From CAZFAP01 sp964516325 (GTDB lineage Bacteria > Auribacterota > JABMQX01): DNA of 20,907 nucleotides. Under the pieces are notes generated by a model. The model had not been told where the DNA came from. It saw only the letters and a program-made list of their open reading frames with translations, and did not search any database. The DNA is taken from the NCBI GenBank assembly GCA_964516325.1, contig CAZFAP010000080.1, positions 1-20,907 of the forward strand, given 5' to 3'. The number at the start of each line of letters is the position of its first letter. Position 1 is the first letter of the stretch. Position numbers and translations under genes: made by a program. This document shows, piece after piece, positions 8,770 through 16,050 of the stretch.

Positions 8770-9702
8770 CTATTTCGGGGAACGATTTTGCGATTCGAGT
8801 TCGAGAAGCTCCTCGATTAGCCTGGCCGCGTCCTCTTTTTCTTTTTGGAGAGCGCGGTAGTTCTCGCATCGAGAAATATAGTCTTTCGCGACGGAACTAT
8901 CCGGATCAAGGCTCAGCACCCGGCGAAAGGCTTCCTCCGCGGCGTCAATCTTGCCCGCCTCATAGCAGAGCCTGCCGATGGACAGAAGAGCATCAATTTT
9001 CTTCTCGCTCCCAACCTCCGGCGCAGGAGACTCCGCGGCTTCCGCGGGCGGTATGTCAGGCACGACGACAGGAGGCTCTTCCGGAGACTCGGCGGCGACC
9101 ACCTTTTCCGGCGGGGGCTCCTTTCGCGTCCCATAAGCTGCGATTTCGTCTTTCACAACAGCGGCGATGCGCTCCATGTCTCGCGAAATCCTCCAGAGGA
9201 ATCCACGCAGCCTTGTCGGAACGAGAATCGCCGTGCCGGTCGCGGAGTGCAAAAATGGCTGGATGGCCCACTGCTCATTTTCCCGGTGACAATGAAGGCG
9301 CACGAGGGCGTACTTCTCCCTCTCCCCGATGGAGTAGGGATGGCGCACGGTGAGTAGAGCATAAACGACGGCGTGGTCGTCGGAGAAGTCGTACCGGTCG
9401 AAGAGCGAAACGGAAACCCTCGTGTCGGTGGCAGTGCGGCTGCCGACGAGGGCGGAGGTCTCGTTGCTCCGGAGCGACGCGAAGCTCGGATAGGAAATCT
9501 GGCTTTCTGCGTCGCTGGTGAGCAGGTCGTAGGTCTCCCTTTGAGCGGTGGGATCAAACATGCCTTTGAGGTAGCGGGTGACGACAATCGCCGGGTCCTC
9601 AGGTTCGTGCTTGGCGTGGCGAACGGGGACACAACCGGAAAGAAAGACGCATAGAATAAGAAGAGGGACAAAGAGCCTCTCGATGTTGGATGAGAGGGAC
9701 AA
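8770..9702 (-). CDS. TPR-containing lipoprotein
   Basis: About 310 residues. The frame is open to 9864, but that N-terminal extension overlaps the next gene and is low-complexity translation of a GC-rich spacer. TTG 9702 gives a short N-terminus, a hydrophobic stretch (LFVPLLILCVFLSGC) and a lipobox LSGC with Cys24, so this start fits best although no ribosome site is visible. After the lipid anchor comes a globular domain (about residues 30-165) with many charged strands, then a Pro/Glu-rich linker (PPPEKVVAAESPEEPP). The C-terminus holds one clear tetratricopeptide unit (LCYEAGKIDAAEEAFRRVLS) and a long charged helix. TPR lipoproteins commonly act as assembly partners of secretion or pilus systems. 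The GspB-like gene directly upstream supports such a role here, but the protein family was not recognised. Confidence 0.68.
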   Translation of the reverse strand: MSLSSNIERLFVPLLILCVFLSGCVPVRHAKHEPEDPAIVVTRYLKGMFDPTAQRETYDLLTSDAESQISYPSFASLRSNETSALVGSRTATDTRVSVSLFDRYDFSDDHAVVYALLTVRHPYSIGEREKYALVRLHCHRENEQWAIQPFLHSATGTAILVPTRLRGFLWRISRDMERIAAVVKDEIAAYGTRKEPPPEKVVAAESPEEPPVVVPDIPPAEAAESPAPEVGSEKKIDALLSIGRLCYEAGKIDAAEEAFRRVLSLDPDSSVAKDYISRCENYRALQKEKEDAARLIEELLELESQNRSPK

Positions 9703-9793
9703 CGAGCGACGGTCCCATTGCCGCTTGGCATGCCCAGGAGGAGTCCCCGGGCGCGGCTCACCGCCGCACGCCGCCGGGCATGCCCGCGCGGGG
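9703..9793. repeat. GC-rich spacer with palindromes (REP-like)
   Basis: The stretch between the GspB-like stop and the lipoprotein start holds a 12 bp perfect palindrome CGGGCATGCCCG and a second GGCATGCC about 50 bp away, plus CCCCGGGCGCGGCTC at 9745-9759. The last word recurs with one mismatch at 20350-20364. This suggests an interspersed repetitive element, but only two partial copies are visible. Confidence 0.35.
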
Positions 9794-10471
9794 CTACCGA
9801 TAGCTGATGACCTTCTCTGCGTTACCGCACCGGAGTCTGACACTTTCTTCGCCGATTTCGACAACTTTCACGTCGCCGATGGATTCACCGACCTTCAGCG
9901 CTTTGCCGTTGATGAGCGCCTCCGGCGATTTCGGATCAAATCGCATTATACCCTGCAACGTGATGCCCGCGAAGGGGTCGGGTGGCAGCGCAATAGGCAA
10001 TTCGGCGGGCTTGGTGGACTCGCCCGGCGCCTCAAATATTGGCGTTGGCGCAGCGTCGAGAGGAGCTTCCACCCCAATTTCTCTCGGCGGGGTTCGAGAA
10101 GTGCTCATGGTTGAGGGACTGACCGCCGCTGTTTTTTCGGGCTGGGGCGCCGGCATGGTCAAAGGCATAGCCTCTTCAGGAGCCTCCCTCGCGCCGGAAC
10201 CTTCCGTTTCGCCGCCGGGCAACGCCGCGACCTGCGACCCAGTTCCGCTCGTCTGCTTTCCGTCTCCCAGTTCCTCCCAGAGCATCACGGCGCCAAATGC
10301 GAGAGCGCCCGCCACGAGCAGAACTGCGACGATGCCCATGATCCGCCGGATGCCGTCGCGGTTGGGAACCTCCACGTCCGGTTCATCGAGGGAAACGGGG
10401 ACGATTTCCCGAACCTCCTCGTCTCCGACCTCTTTCTTTCTCTTCTTGATGGCGTCCGTTATTGTGCTCAA
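9794..10471 (-). CDS. GspB-like type II secretion accessory protein
   Basis: About 225 residues. I start at TTG 10471 because GGAGG (10480-10484) lies 8 bp upstream; the alternative GTG 10480 overlaps that site. The protein then begins MSTITDAIKK, which resembles the short helix at the start of GspB proteins (MSxIxxALxK). A single membrane helix spans about residues 44-65. It is followed by a long Pro/Ala/Glu-rich periplasmic linker and a compact C-terminal domain (about residues 165-225) with GITLQGIMRF, ALINGKALKVGE and VKVVEIGEESVRL. This order of strands matches the T2SSB domain of GspB, which links the ExeA/GspA ATPase to the secretin in some type II systems. No other Gsp gene is in the window, so it may serve a distant system or a related pilus machine. 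The family call is by eye and moderately sure. Confidence 0.7.
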   Translation of the reverse strand: MSTITDAIKKRKKEVGDEEVREIVPVSLDEPDVEVPNRDGIRRIMGIVAVLLVAGALAFGAVMLWEELGDGKQTSGTGSQVAALPGGETEGSGAREAPEEAMPLTMPAPQPEKTAAVSPSTMSTSRTPPREIGVEAPLDAAPTPIFEAPGESTKPAELPIALPPDPFAGITLQGIMRFDPKSPEALINGKALKVGESIGDVKVVEIGEESVRLRCGNAEKVISYR

Positions 10472-10545
10472 GTTGCTCACCTCCGCTTCCTACAAATGCG
10501 GGACCCCCGAGCAACGTCATATTCAGTAAAGAATCCTCAACCCTC

Positions 10546-12297
10546 TTATGCTTGAGTTGTCTGCCGCTTGATTTCCAGTAAGTCTTTCATGACTGAGAAA
10601 TGGTTTTCGCCGAAATCCTTTGTGCCGAAGGAATCGTGCAGGCGGCGATAGAGCTTGAAGACCCTGTCGTAAACAGTCTTGTTCTTCGCATTTGGCTTGT
10701 ACACGATGTCTTTTAACCCAAACATCCTCTTTTGAGCATCTTCGACTCTTCGGTAAGCACCCGCAGCGACGGCCCCGAACATGGCTGTGCCGAGGGCGCA
10801 CGTCTGAGCGGATCGCGAGACCTTGATCGGTCTTCCGGTTACGTCGGCGTAAATCTGCATCAGGTACGGATTCTTTTCCGCGAGACCGCCGCAGGTGATG
10901 ACATCGTTGACCGCGACGCCGTATTCGACGAACCGCTCCATAATGACTCTCGCGCCGAAGGCCGTGGCTTCAATCAAAGCCCGGAAAATCTCCTCCGGCT
11001 TCGTCTGAAGGTTCAAGCCGAGAATCATTCCGCTGAGGTTCGGGTCAACGAGGACCGTGCGGTTGCCGTTGTGCCAGTCGAGGGCGAGGAGACCCAACTG
11101 GCCGGGGCGGAGCCTGGCGCCCTTCTCGCTCAGGATGTCATACACGGTGTCCTTCGCCTCTTTCATAAGGGCTGAAACCTTTTCGGCGCCGAGCTTTTTG
11201 CCCAATGAGGTTTTCGGGAGGATGTTCTCCAAAGGCCATCGGACCCCGTCCCTGTACCATGCAAAAATATCGCCGACGGCGGACTGCCCTGCTTCAAGCC
11301 CGATCAGCCCAGGGACGATTGAGCCATCAACCTGCCCACAGATGCCCCTAATGGCGACGTTCAAAGAAGCCAGGGGAACAACCATCATGTCGCAGGTGGA
11401 AGTCCCCATGATTTTGACGAGCGTGCCCTCCCGGATGCCCGCGCCGACGGCGCCGGTGTGCGCGTCAAACGCTCCTGCCGCGACGGCTATCCCTTCTCTC
11501 AAACCGAGCTTCTCTGCCCACTCGGAGCACAATCCCCCAACTCTCTTGTCGGCGGTGTGCGTCTCTCCGTAAAGCTTGCCGACAATTCCATCGAGCCTCT
11601 TGTCCACGCGGGAGAAAAAGTCCTGTGGCGGCAGCCCACCCCATTCCGCATTGAACATCGCCTTGTGCCCCGAGGCGCAGCGGCTTCGAATCATCCTTTT
11701 TGGCTCCGTGTCGCCAACGAGCAAAGCAGGCATCAAGTCGCAGTGCTCGACAAAACTGGCAGCCGCCGAATAAACCTCCGGGTCAACCCGCGCGAGATGA
11801 AGTATCTTCGAGAAAAACCATTCCGACGAATACGTCCCTCCGCAGTACTTCGTGTAATCCACCGGCTCGCGCCTGGCTTGCTCGGTAAACTCAGCGGCCT
11901 CGGCGAAGCTCGTGTGGTCCTTCCAGAGCCACGCCATGGCGTTCGGGTTCTTCTTGGACTTCTTGTCGAACGACAAGGGCTTGCCGGACGCATCCACCGG
12001 GATAGGCGTGCTTCCAGTCGTGTCCACACCGATCCCTATGAGGTTCTCTGCCACGTCCCCATGATCCGACGCAGCCTCAATCGCGCCCTTAACCGACGCC
12101 TCCAGCCCTTCGATGTACTCCATGGGGTCTTGCCGGGCGAAATTGGGGTCCCCCGGCTTTTCGATTATGCCGTCCTTGCCGCGAGTGTAGTCGTGAACGT
12201 AAGTGCCGACCTCTTCGCCATTATTGACGTCAACAATGAGCGCACGCACAGAATTCGTGCCAAAATCAAGTCCGAGAGCAAACTTTCGCTTTTCCAT
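10546..12297 (-). CDS. araB: L-ribulokinase
   Basis: About 583 residues, close to the 560-570 usual for AraB. FGGY-family carbohydrate kinase that phosphorylates L-ribulose to L-ribulose 5-phosphate in the arabinose pathway, in the cytoplasm. The N-terminus has the phosphate loop GLDFGTNSVRALIVD; IGIGVDTTGSTP and AMAWLWKDHTSFAEA are typical of AraB rather than xylulokinase or glycerol kinase. Further family marks are AAGAFDAHTGAVGAG, KIMGTSTCDMM and the C-terminal CGGLAEKNPYLMQIYADV with CALGTAMFGAVAAG. ATG 12297 follows a purine-rich AGGAAAGGGAGG. The gene leads the - strand run and diverges from the polysaccharide lyase at 12897. No isomerase, epimerase or AraC-type regulator is present nearby, so the rest of the pathway must lie elsewhere. 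Pectin and arabinan breakdown outside the cell would supply arabinose. Confidence 0.92.
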   Translation of the reverse strand: MEKRKFALGLDFGTNSVRALIVDVNNGEEVGTYVHDYTRGKDGIIEKPGDPNFARQDPMEYIEGLEASVKGAIEAASDHGDVAENLIGIGVDTTGSTPIPVDASGKPLSFDKKSKKNPNAMAWLWKDHTSFAEAAEFTEQARREPVDYTKYCGGTYSSEWFFSKILHLARVDPEVYSAAASFVEHCDLMPALLVGDTEPKRMIRSRCASGHKAMFNAEWGGLPPQDFFSRVDKRLDGIVGKLYGETHTADKRVGGLCSEWAEKLGLREGIAVAAGAFDAHTGAVGAGIREGTLVKIMGTSTCDMMVVPLASLNVAIRGICGQVDGSIVPGLIGLEAGQSAVGDIFAWYRDGVRWPLENILPKTSLGKKLGAEKVSALMKEAKDTVYDILSEKGARLRPGQLGLLALDWHNGNRTVLVDPNLSGMILGLNLQTKPEEIFRALIEATAFGARVIMERFVEYGVAVNDVITCGGLAEKNPYLMQIYADVTGRPIKVSRSAQTCALGTAMFGAVAAGAYRRVEDAQKRMFGLKDIVYKPNAKNKTVYDRVFKLYRRLHDSFGTKDFGENHFSVMKDLLEIKRQTTQA

Positions 12298-12896
12298 CGC
12301 CTCCCTTTCCTCTTTGTGGACCTCCTCCGCAGAGCGTTCACCCGGCCAAATGCGATAAGGTCCTTCAGCTACCGCTCACGTGAAGGTAGCATAAGGGCTC
12401 CGGGTTTGCAAGGCGCCGCGAACATCAGAGGCAAGGAGCATCGCCAGCAAACGATAGTCCGTTTGAGGGAGAAACCGGCGCAGGACAGAATAATGGCACG
12501 CGAAGCCTCCAGGAAGGCAAAGGGAGGACGAATACTTGGAGCAATCGGCACAATTTTGAACCCCAGTGCATGGCGGGTCCTGCATCGAACGAGACCGGAA
12601 GCTCCGGTTCGACTGTCTGCCCCGGCATAACAACACGGGGATGGAACGTCTCGCAGCCGCCATTCAGCGGCGAACGCCCGGGCTTGGCGCCTCGTCACGG
12701 GATTCAACAGCCCGACTGACAATGGTATGATTGGCGGCGTGTCAAGATGAAGACAAGACTGAACGTGTCCGACGAGTGCCCGATGGCGGGATTAGGCCAC
12801 GCAATCCGAGAGCCCAGCTTGGCCGGGCGTGCGGGTACAACGACAGAAAGCAGGCTGCCTCGCGCGCTCCGGCTCGCGCTCTCAGGGAATTTCACC
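12298..12896. promoter_or_regulatory. Divergent intergenic region, araB / polysaccharide lyase
   Basis: About 600 bp without a convincing gene; open frames here lack family features, have no good ribosome site and overlap each other. On the araB side TCACGTGA (12376-12383) is a perfect palindrome, flanked by GCTACC and GGTAGC as an inverted pair, roughly 75-95 bp before the araB start, where an operator could lie. On the lyase side a promoter candidate is listed separately. Confidence 0.45.
12703..12731 (+). promoter_or_regulatory. Candidate promoter of the polysaccharide lyase
   Basis: TTCAAC (12703-12708), a 17 bp spacer and TATGAT (12726-12731) preceded by TGG, which gives an extended -10 shape. 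It would yield a leader of roughly 160 nt before ATG 12897. The -35 match is weak, so this is a candidate only. Confidence 0.28.
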
Positions 12897-14816
12897 ATGA
12901 AGACGCTCGCTCTACTTGCCGCGCTCGTTGCAGCCCACATCGGTGCCGCAGACTCACGTCCAGATCACCCTTGCGCCAACCCGGGCCATCCGTTCCTGTT
13001 CGCCGACGAGAACGAGATAGCCGTAGCGAGAGCAAGGCTGAACCGGGAGCCGTGGAAGTCGCTGCTTGAGGAACTGATGCGGCAGGTTCAGGAAGACCTG
13101 CGGGTTGCCCTTCCGCGTTTCGAGACGGACTGGTGGCGGAGCGCGAAGGACCGCCCATGGGGAGAAATCTATCCGGAGATCGCCGAGCACACCATGTTCC
13201 TTCCGTGGAAGCCGATGTCCGCCGCTCACCGCATCAGCACCCTGTATCTCCTGACCGGAGAAGAGCGACTCGCCGAGCATCTCCTGAAGGTTCTGCGGCA
13301 TTACTCGACGTACAGCTTTGAATTCGAGCATTACGACGTGGGGATGAACTATGCCGGATGGGGGACTCTGGCGCTCGATATTTACGACCGCATATACGAC
13401 CGATGCATCGAGGAGGACCATCGCGCCTTCCGAGCGTTCTTTCAGCGAATGGGCGAGGCAATCTGGAAAAACGATCAAGAGTGGGTCAAGCACGGTTGGG
13501 GCGGAGAGCACAACAATCATTTCGCGTGGCATCGGATGGCTCTGTGCGCGCTCGGGCTTTTCTTCCGAAATGAAGAGTATGTTCGCCATGCGCTACACGG
13601 ACCGGAGGGCGTCGCCGAGCTTATGGACAAGGGGTTGATGGATGAGGGGCTATGGCACGAGAGCAGCATCCATTACCATTTCACGGCGCTGCACGGGCTG
13701 GTCTCGATTGCCGAGATGCTCCGCCACACACAGCACCTGTTCGAGCTGTATCATCGAAAATTCGCCGACGGACGCAGCCTCAAGAACATGTTTGACGCTC
13801 CTCTGCTCACGCTTTTCCCCGACGGGACAATTCCCAATGTTGGCGATTCCTATGGGCGAAAGGCTCACATCTGGGAGATGTCGTGGTACGAGTATGGTTA
13901 CCGGGTCTATGGCGATCCGAAATACGCATGGGTTCTCGCGCAAGGCAAGAGAAACCCGGCAGTTGCGCTCCTTCACGGGCGAGACCTTGAGAAGATCGAG
14001 GCGCCCGCGGTCTCGTCGCGCGTGCTCCGAGAGCACGGGTACGCTTTCCTCCGATCCGACGAGGGAAAGGAGAGTTGGGGCAGGAACGGGATTGTCGCGA
14101 TGCTGAGCTTCGGTCGCAATGGAATTCATTGCCACCACGACCATCTCAGCCTCCTCCTCTTCGGCGGTGGGCGGCTTCTCGCCCCGGACCCTGAGGCTCG
14201 CACGACCGGTCATGCGTTCTCTCGTCCGGTCCAGCGAGAACTGAACCGCTCCGTCATTTGCCACAACACCCTGACTGTGGACGGGCGAATGGACCAGGGC
14301 GTTCTCACTGAGCCTCTTCAAATTGCGGCGTCGCATCTGGAAGGTCAGCAAAAGTCGCTGACCGTCGTGGATCCCGACGGCAGGGCCTATCCGGGCGTCA
14401 AGCTCGCTCGCAGTATCACGCTGTCGCAAGGCCGAATCGTGGACGAGTTTCGAGCGTCGTCAAATGAGATGCACACTTACGACTGGCTCTTTCACGCCTA
14501 TGACGACGAAGGGGTCATTCGCACTGGACTGATTTTCTCGCCGACGACGCTGCCGAACGAAGGTCCGTGGCGGTGGATCCGAAACCCGCGGCGGGCTTCC
14601 ACCGACGAGAATTGGGAAGCCTTCTGGCGGCAGGGAGATGTCGAGCTGCGGTTGAAAATGGCTGGCGCCCCGGGCACGGAAATCATCGCCTGCGACTTTC
14701 CCCAAGACGACAGCTTCACCCCTCCGCCGATCTCCCTGCTCATCGTCCGCCGCAGAGCCGCATCCACCATCTTCTCCGCCGCCTACGAGGTTTTGACGAG
14801 GCGCCAAGACGACTGA
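12897..14816 (+). CDS. Secreted heparinase II/III-type polysaccharide lyase
   Basis: About 639 residues. The frame is open from 12747, but ATG 12897 follows AGGGA at about 8 bp and begins a good signal peptide (MKTLALLAALVAAHIGAAD), so the upstream part is unlikely to be translated. The N-terminal half (about 40-380) is an all-alpha toroid as in PL12, PL15, PL17 and PL21 enzymes. It carries His205-Asn206-Asn207-His208 and His259-Tyr260-His261, positions where this superfamily places Asn/His and the catalytic Tyr. The C-terminal half is the beta-sandwich Heparinase II/III-like domain. Its signature is the His-rich run at residues 411-418 (His411, His413, His414, Asp415, His416, Leu, Ser) followed by GGGRLLAPDP; the family uses such residues for zinc binding and catalysis. 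The enzyme should cleave a uronic-acid polymer such as alginate, heparin-like or other acidic glycans by beta-elimination. Substrate cannot be read from the sequence. It stands alone on + between araB and a convergent glycosyltransferase. Confidence 0.85.
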   Translation: MKTLALLAALVAAHIGAADSRPDHPCANPGHPFLFADENEIAVARARLNREPWKSLLEELMRQVQEDLRVALPRFETDWWRSAKDRPWGEIYPEIAEHTMFLPWKPMSAAHRISTLYLLTGEERLAEHLLKVLRHYSTYSFEFEHYDVGMNYAGWGTLALDIYDRIYDRCIEEDHRAFRAFFQRMGEAIWKNDQEWVKHGWGGEHNNHFAWHRMALCALGLFFRNEEYVRHALHGPEGVAELMDKGLMDEGLWHESSIHYHFTALHGLVSIAEMLRHTQHLFELYHRKFADGRSLKNMFDAPLLTLFPDGTIPNVGDSYGRKAHIWEMSWYEYGYRVYGDPKYAWVLAQGKRNPAVALLHGRDLEKIEAPAVSSRVLREHGYAFLRSDEGKESWGRNGIVAMLSFGRNGIHCHHDHLSLLLFGGGRLLAPDPEARTTGHAFSRPVQRELNRSVICHNTLTVDGRMDQGVLTEPLQIAASHLEGQQKSLTVVDPDGRAYPGVKLARSITLSQGRIVDEFRASSNEMHTYDWLFHAYDDEGVIRTGLIFSPTTLPNEGPWRWIRNPRRASTDENWEAFWRQGDVELRLKMAGAPGTEIIACDFPQDDSFTPPPISLLIVRRRAASTIFSAAYEVLTRRQDD

Positions 14817-14895
14817 CAGCGGCCTGAGGCCGAGACGAGACGCTCTCACCACGGAGCACGCAGAGGGCCCAGAACGACATGCTTGACAAAACGAC

Positions 14896-14923
14896 AGCCC
14901 CGGCGCTTAGAAGAAGCGGGGCT
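14896..14923. terminator. Hairpin between convergent genes
   Basis: AGCCCCG and CGGGGCT form a 7 bp stem around a 14 nt loop that can pair partly inside. It lies about 80 bp past the lyase stop and overlaps the glycosyltransferase stop codon (14907-14909). No long T tract follows, so intrinsic termination is uncertain. Confidence 0.35.
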
Positions 14924-15956
14924 TGCCGACATGTGAGGCGTCAGAATAACTCTGGCCGGCATGGTTGGCATGGAGGGTCAGTGTGGCTCGCTTGATCGAG
15001 TCCAGTTGTTCGCGTCCGCTGGGGTCGCTGGCGAGGAGAAGGCGTGGGACGTGGTTGTTGAAGATTTGCTCGGCGCATGGGAGGGGAATCCGCAGCCGGC
15101 AGAACGCCCACGCGAGAGTCTTGACGTGCATGTCTATTGCGGATGACTCGGTGAACGTCGTCGTGGGCTGAACGTCGAAGGTCGTTCGATTCATCTCGCC
15201 GATGACTCCCCCCGCCATGACCGCCTCGACAATCGGGAACGGCTCAGCGCCGTGCCGCCAGAAATCCCTCGGGTCGAGGCAGAGGAATGGGGGCTTCCTC
15301 TTGAAAGCGGCTTTGGCAATCCCGCGGCTATAGACCTTATATCCGCTCTTGAAGTCCGGCACGTCGCCATAGGGCGAGTAGTATTGTGTGTTGAGAATTC
15401 TGCCCTTCCTTGCCAGCCAATAGTTCATGGCATCGAGCAGCACACGGTTGCACAACTCCTCCATCTGCCCTCGACGAAAACCGAGCGGGCGATGGCGGTC
15501 TATTCGCCGCCCAATGATCAGGACGCGGTCCGTTTTCTCCGTTTCAGCGATGTGGTGCGCCGCACGAACGAGATTTGGAACGTCAGAAATGAAGTGGTCG
15601 GCATCGCAATCGCGGACAACAAAATAGCCAATTTCACGCCTTGCCTTCAGCCGGAGAATCCCCTCCGTCACGGCGTAATGCTTGCCCCGGTTCTCTTCAA
15701 GATCGAGAATCTCGAAGCTCGCTGCCCCATTCTTCGTGAGTGTTCTCTGCACAGCCTTCGCAGTTCTCAAACTCCTCTCGTCGCCGTCCACCACGAGGCA
15801 AACATTCTTCGGCCGCACATACTTCTCGAAATTATCCATCGTCAAAAGGAGCAGCTTCTCCGCAAGCGACTCCGCCGTGCCCCTGGCAAAGTGCACCGGC
15901 ACCACCATCCCTGCTATTTCCCTGACCCTGCCCTCGGAAAGGTAAACCTCCTCCAT
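14907..15956 (-). CDS. GT2-like glycosyltransferase (GT-A fold)
   Basis: About 349 residues. ATG 15956 is chosen because the conserved part starts soon after; the frame stays open to 16151 but that part overlaps the sigma-factor gene. ATG 15908 is an alternative. The opening MVVPVHFARG is the first strand of a GT-A nucleotide-binding fold. The segment VCLVVDGDERS (about 52-62) and the run ENRGKHYAVTEGI (about 88-100, an NxGK..A motif) are typical of family 2 transferases. FVVRDCDADHF holds a DxD-type motif at residues 116-120 that would bind the metal and nucleotide sugar. No membrane helix is seen, so it is probably soluble or peripheral. The acceptor and sugar are unknown. It lies 94 bp downstream of the sigma-factor fusion in the same direction, so it may belong to the same transcript. 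A general nucleotide-sugar transferase of another family is an alternative. Confidence 0.72.
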   Translation of the reverse strand: MEEVYLSEGRVREIAGMVVPVHFARGTAESLAEKLLLLTMDNFEKYVRPKNVCLVVDGDERSLRTAKAVQRTLTKNGAASFEILDLEENRGKHYAVTEGILRLKARREIGYFVVRDCDADHFISDVPNLVRAAHHIAETEKTDRVLIIGRRIDRHRPLGFRRGQMEELCNRVLLDAMNYWLARKGRILNTQYYSPYGDVPDFKSGYKVYSRGIAKAAFKRKPPFLCLDPRDFWRHGAEPFPIVEAVMAGGVIGEMNRTTFDVQPTTTFTESSAIDMHVKTLAWAFCRLRIPLPCAEQIFNNHVPRLLLASDPSGREQLDSIKRATLTLHANHAGQSYSDASHVGKPRFF

Positions 15957-16050
15957 GTGGTCGCTGTGAGCTCTCCGATGTTGACACTGGGTGAGATGCT
16001 GACTTGTTCTCTGCGCTCCCTTTTTACCATTTTCCGCCGGAATATCCACC

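Noticed and set aside
11458..12630. 390-residue + strand frame opposite araB
   Set aside because: Antisense to the clear araB frame; composition and lack of motifs point to a shadow.
12369..12722. Possible 117-residue - strand gene in the divergent region
   Set aside because: No recognised motif, Cys/Arg-rich low-quality composition, overlaps another frame of similar length and has no convincing ribosome site.
14847..14870. CACCACGGAGCACGCAGAGG word in the convergent spacer
   Set aside because: It resembles repeats of the ACCACGGAG type common in some bacterial genomes, but only one copy is seen here, so a repeat cannot be claimed.
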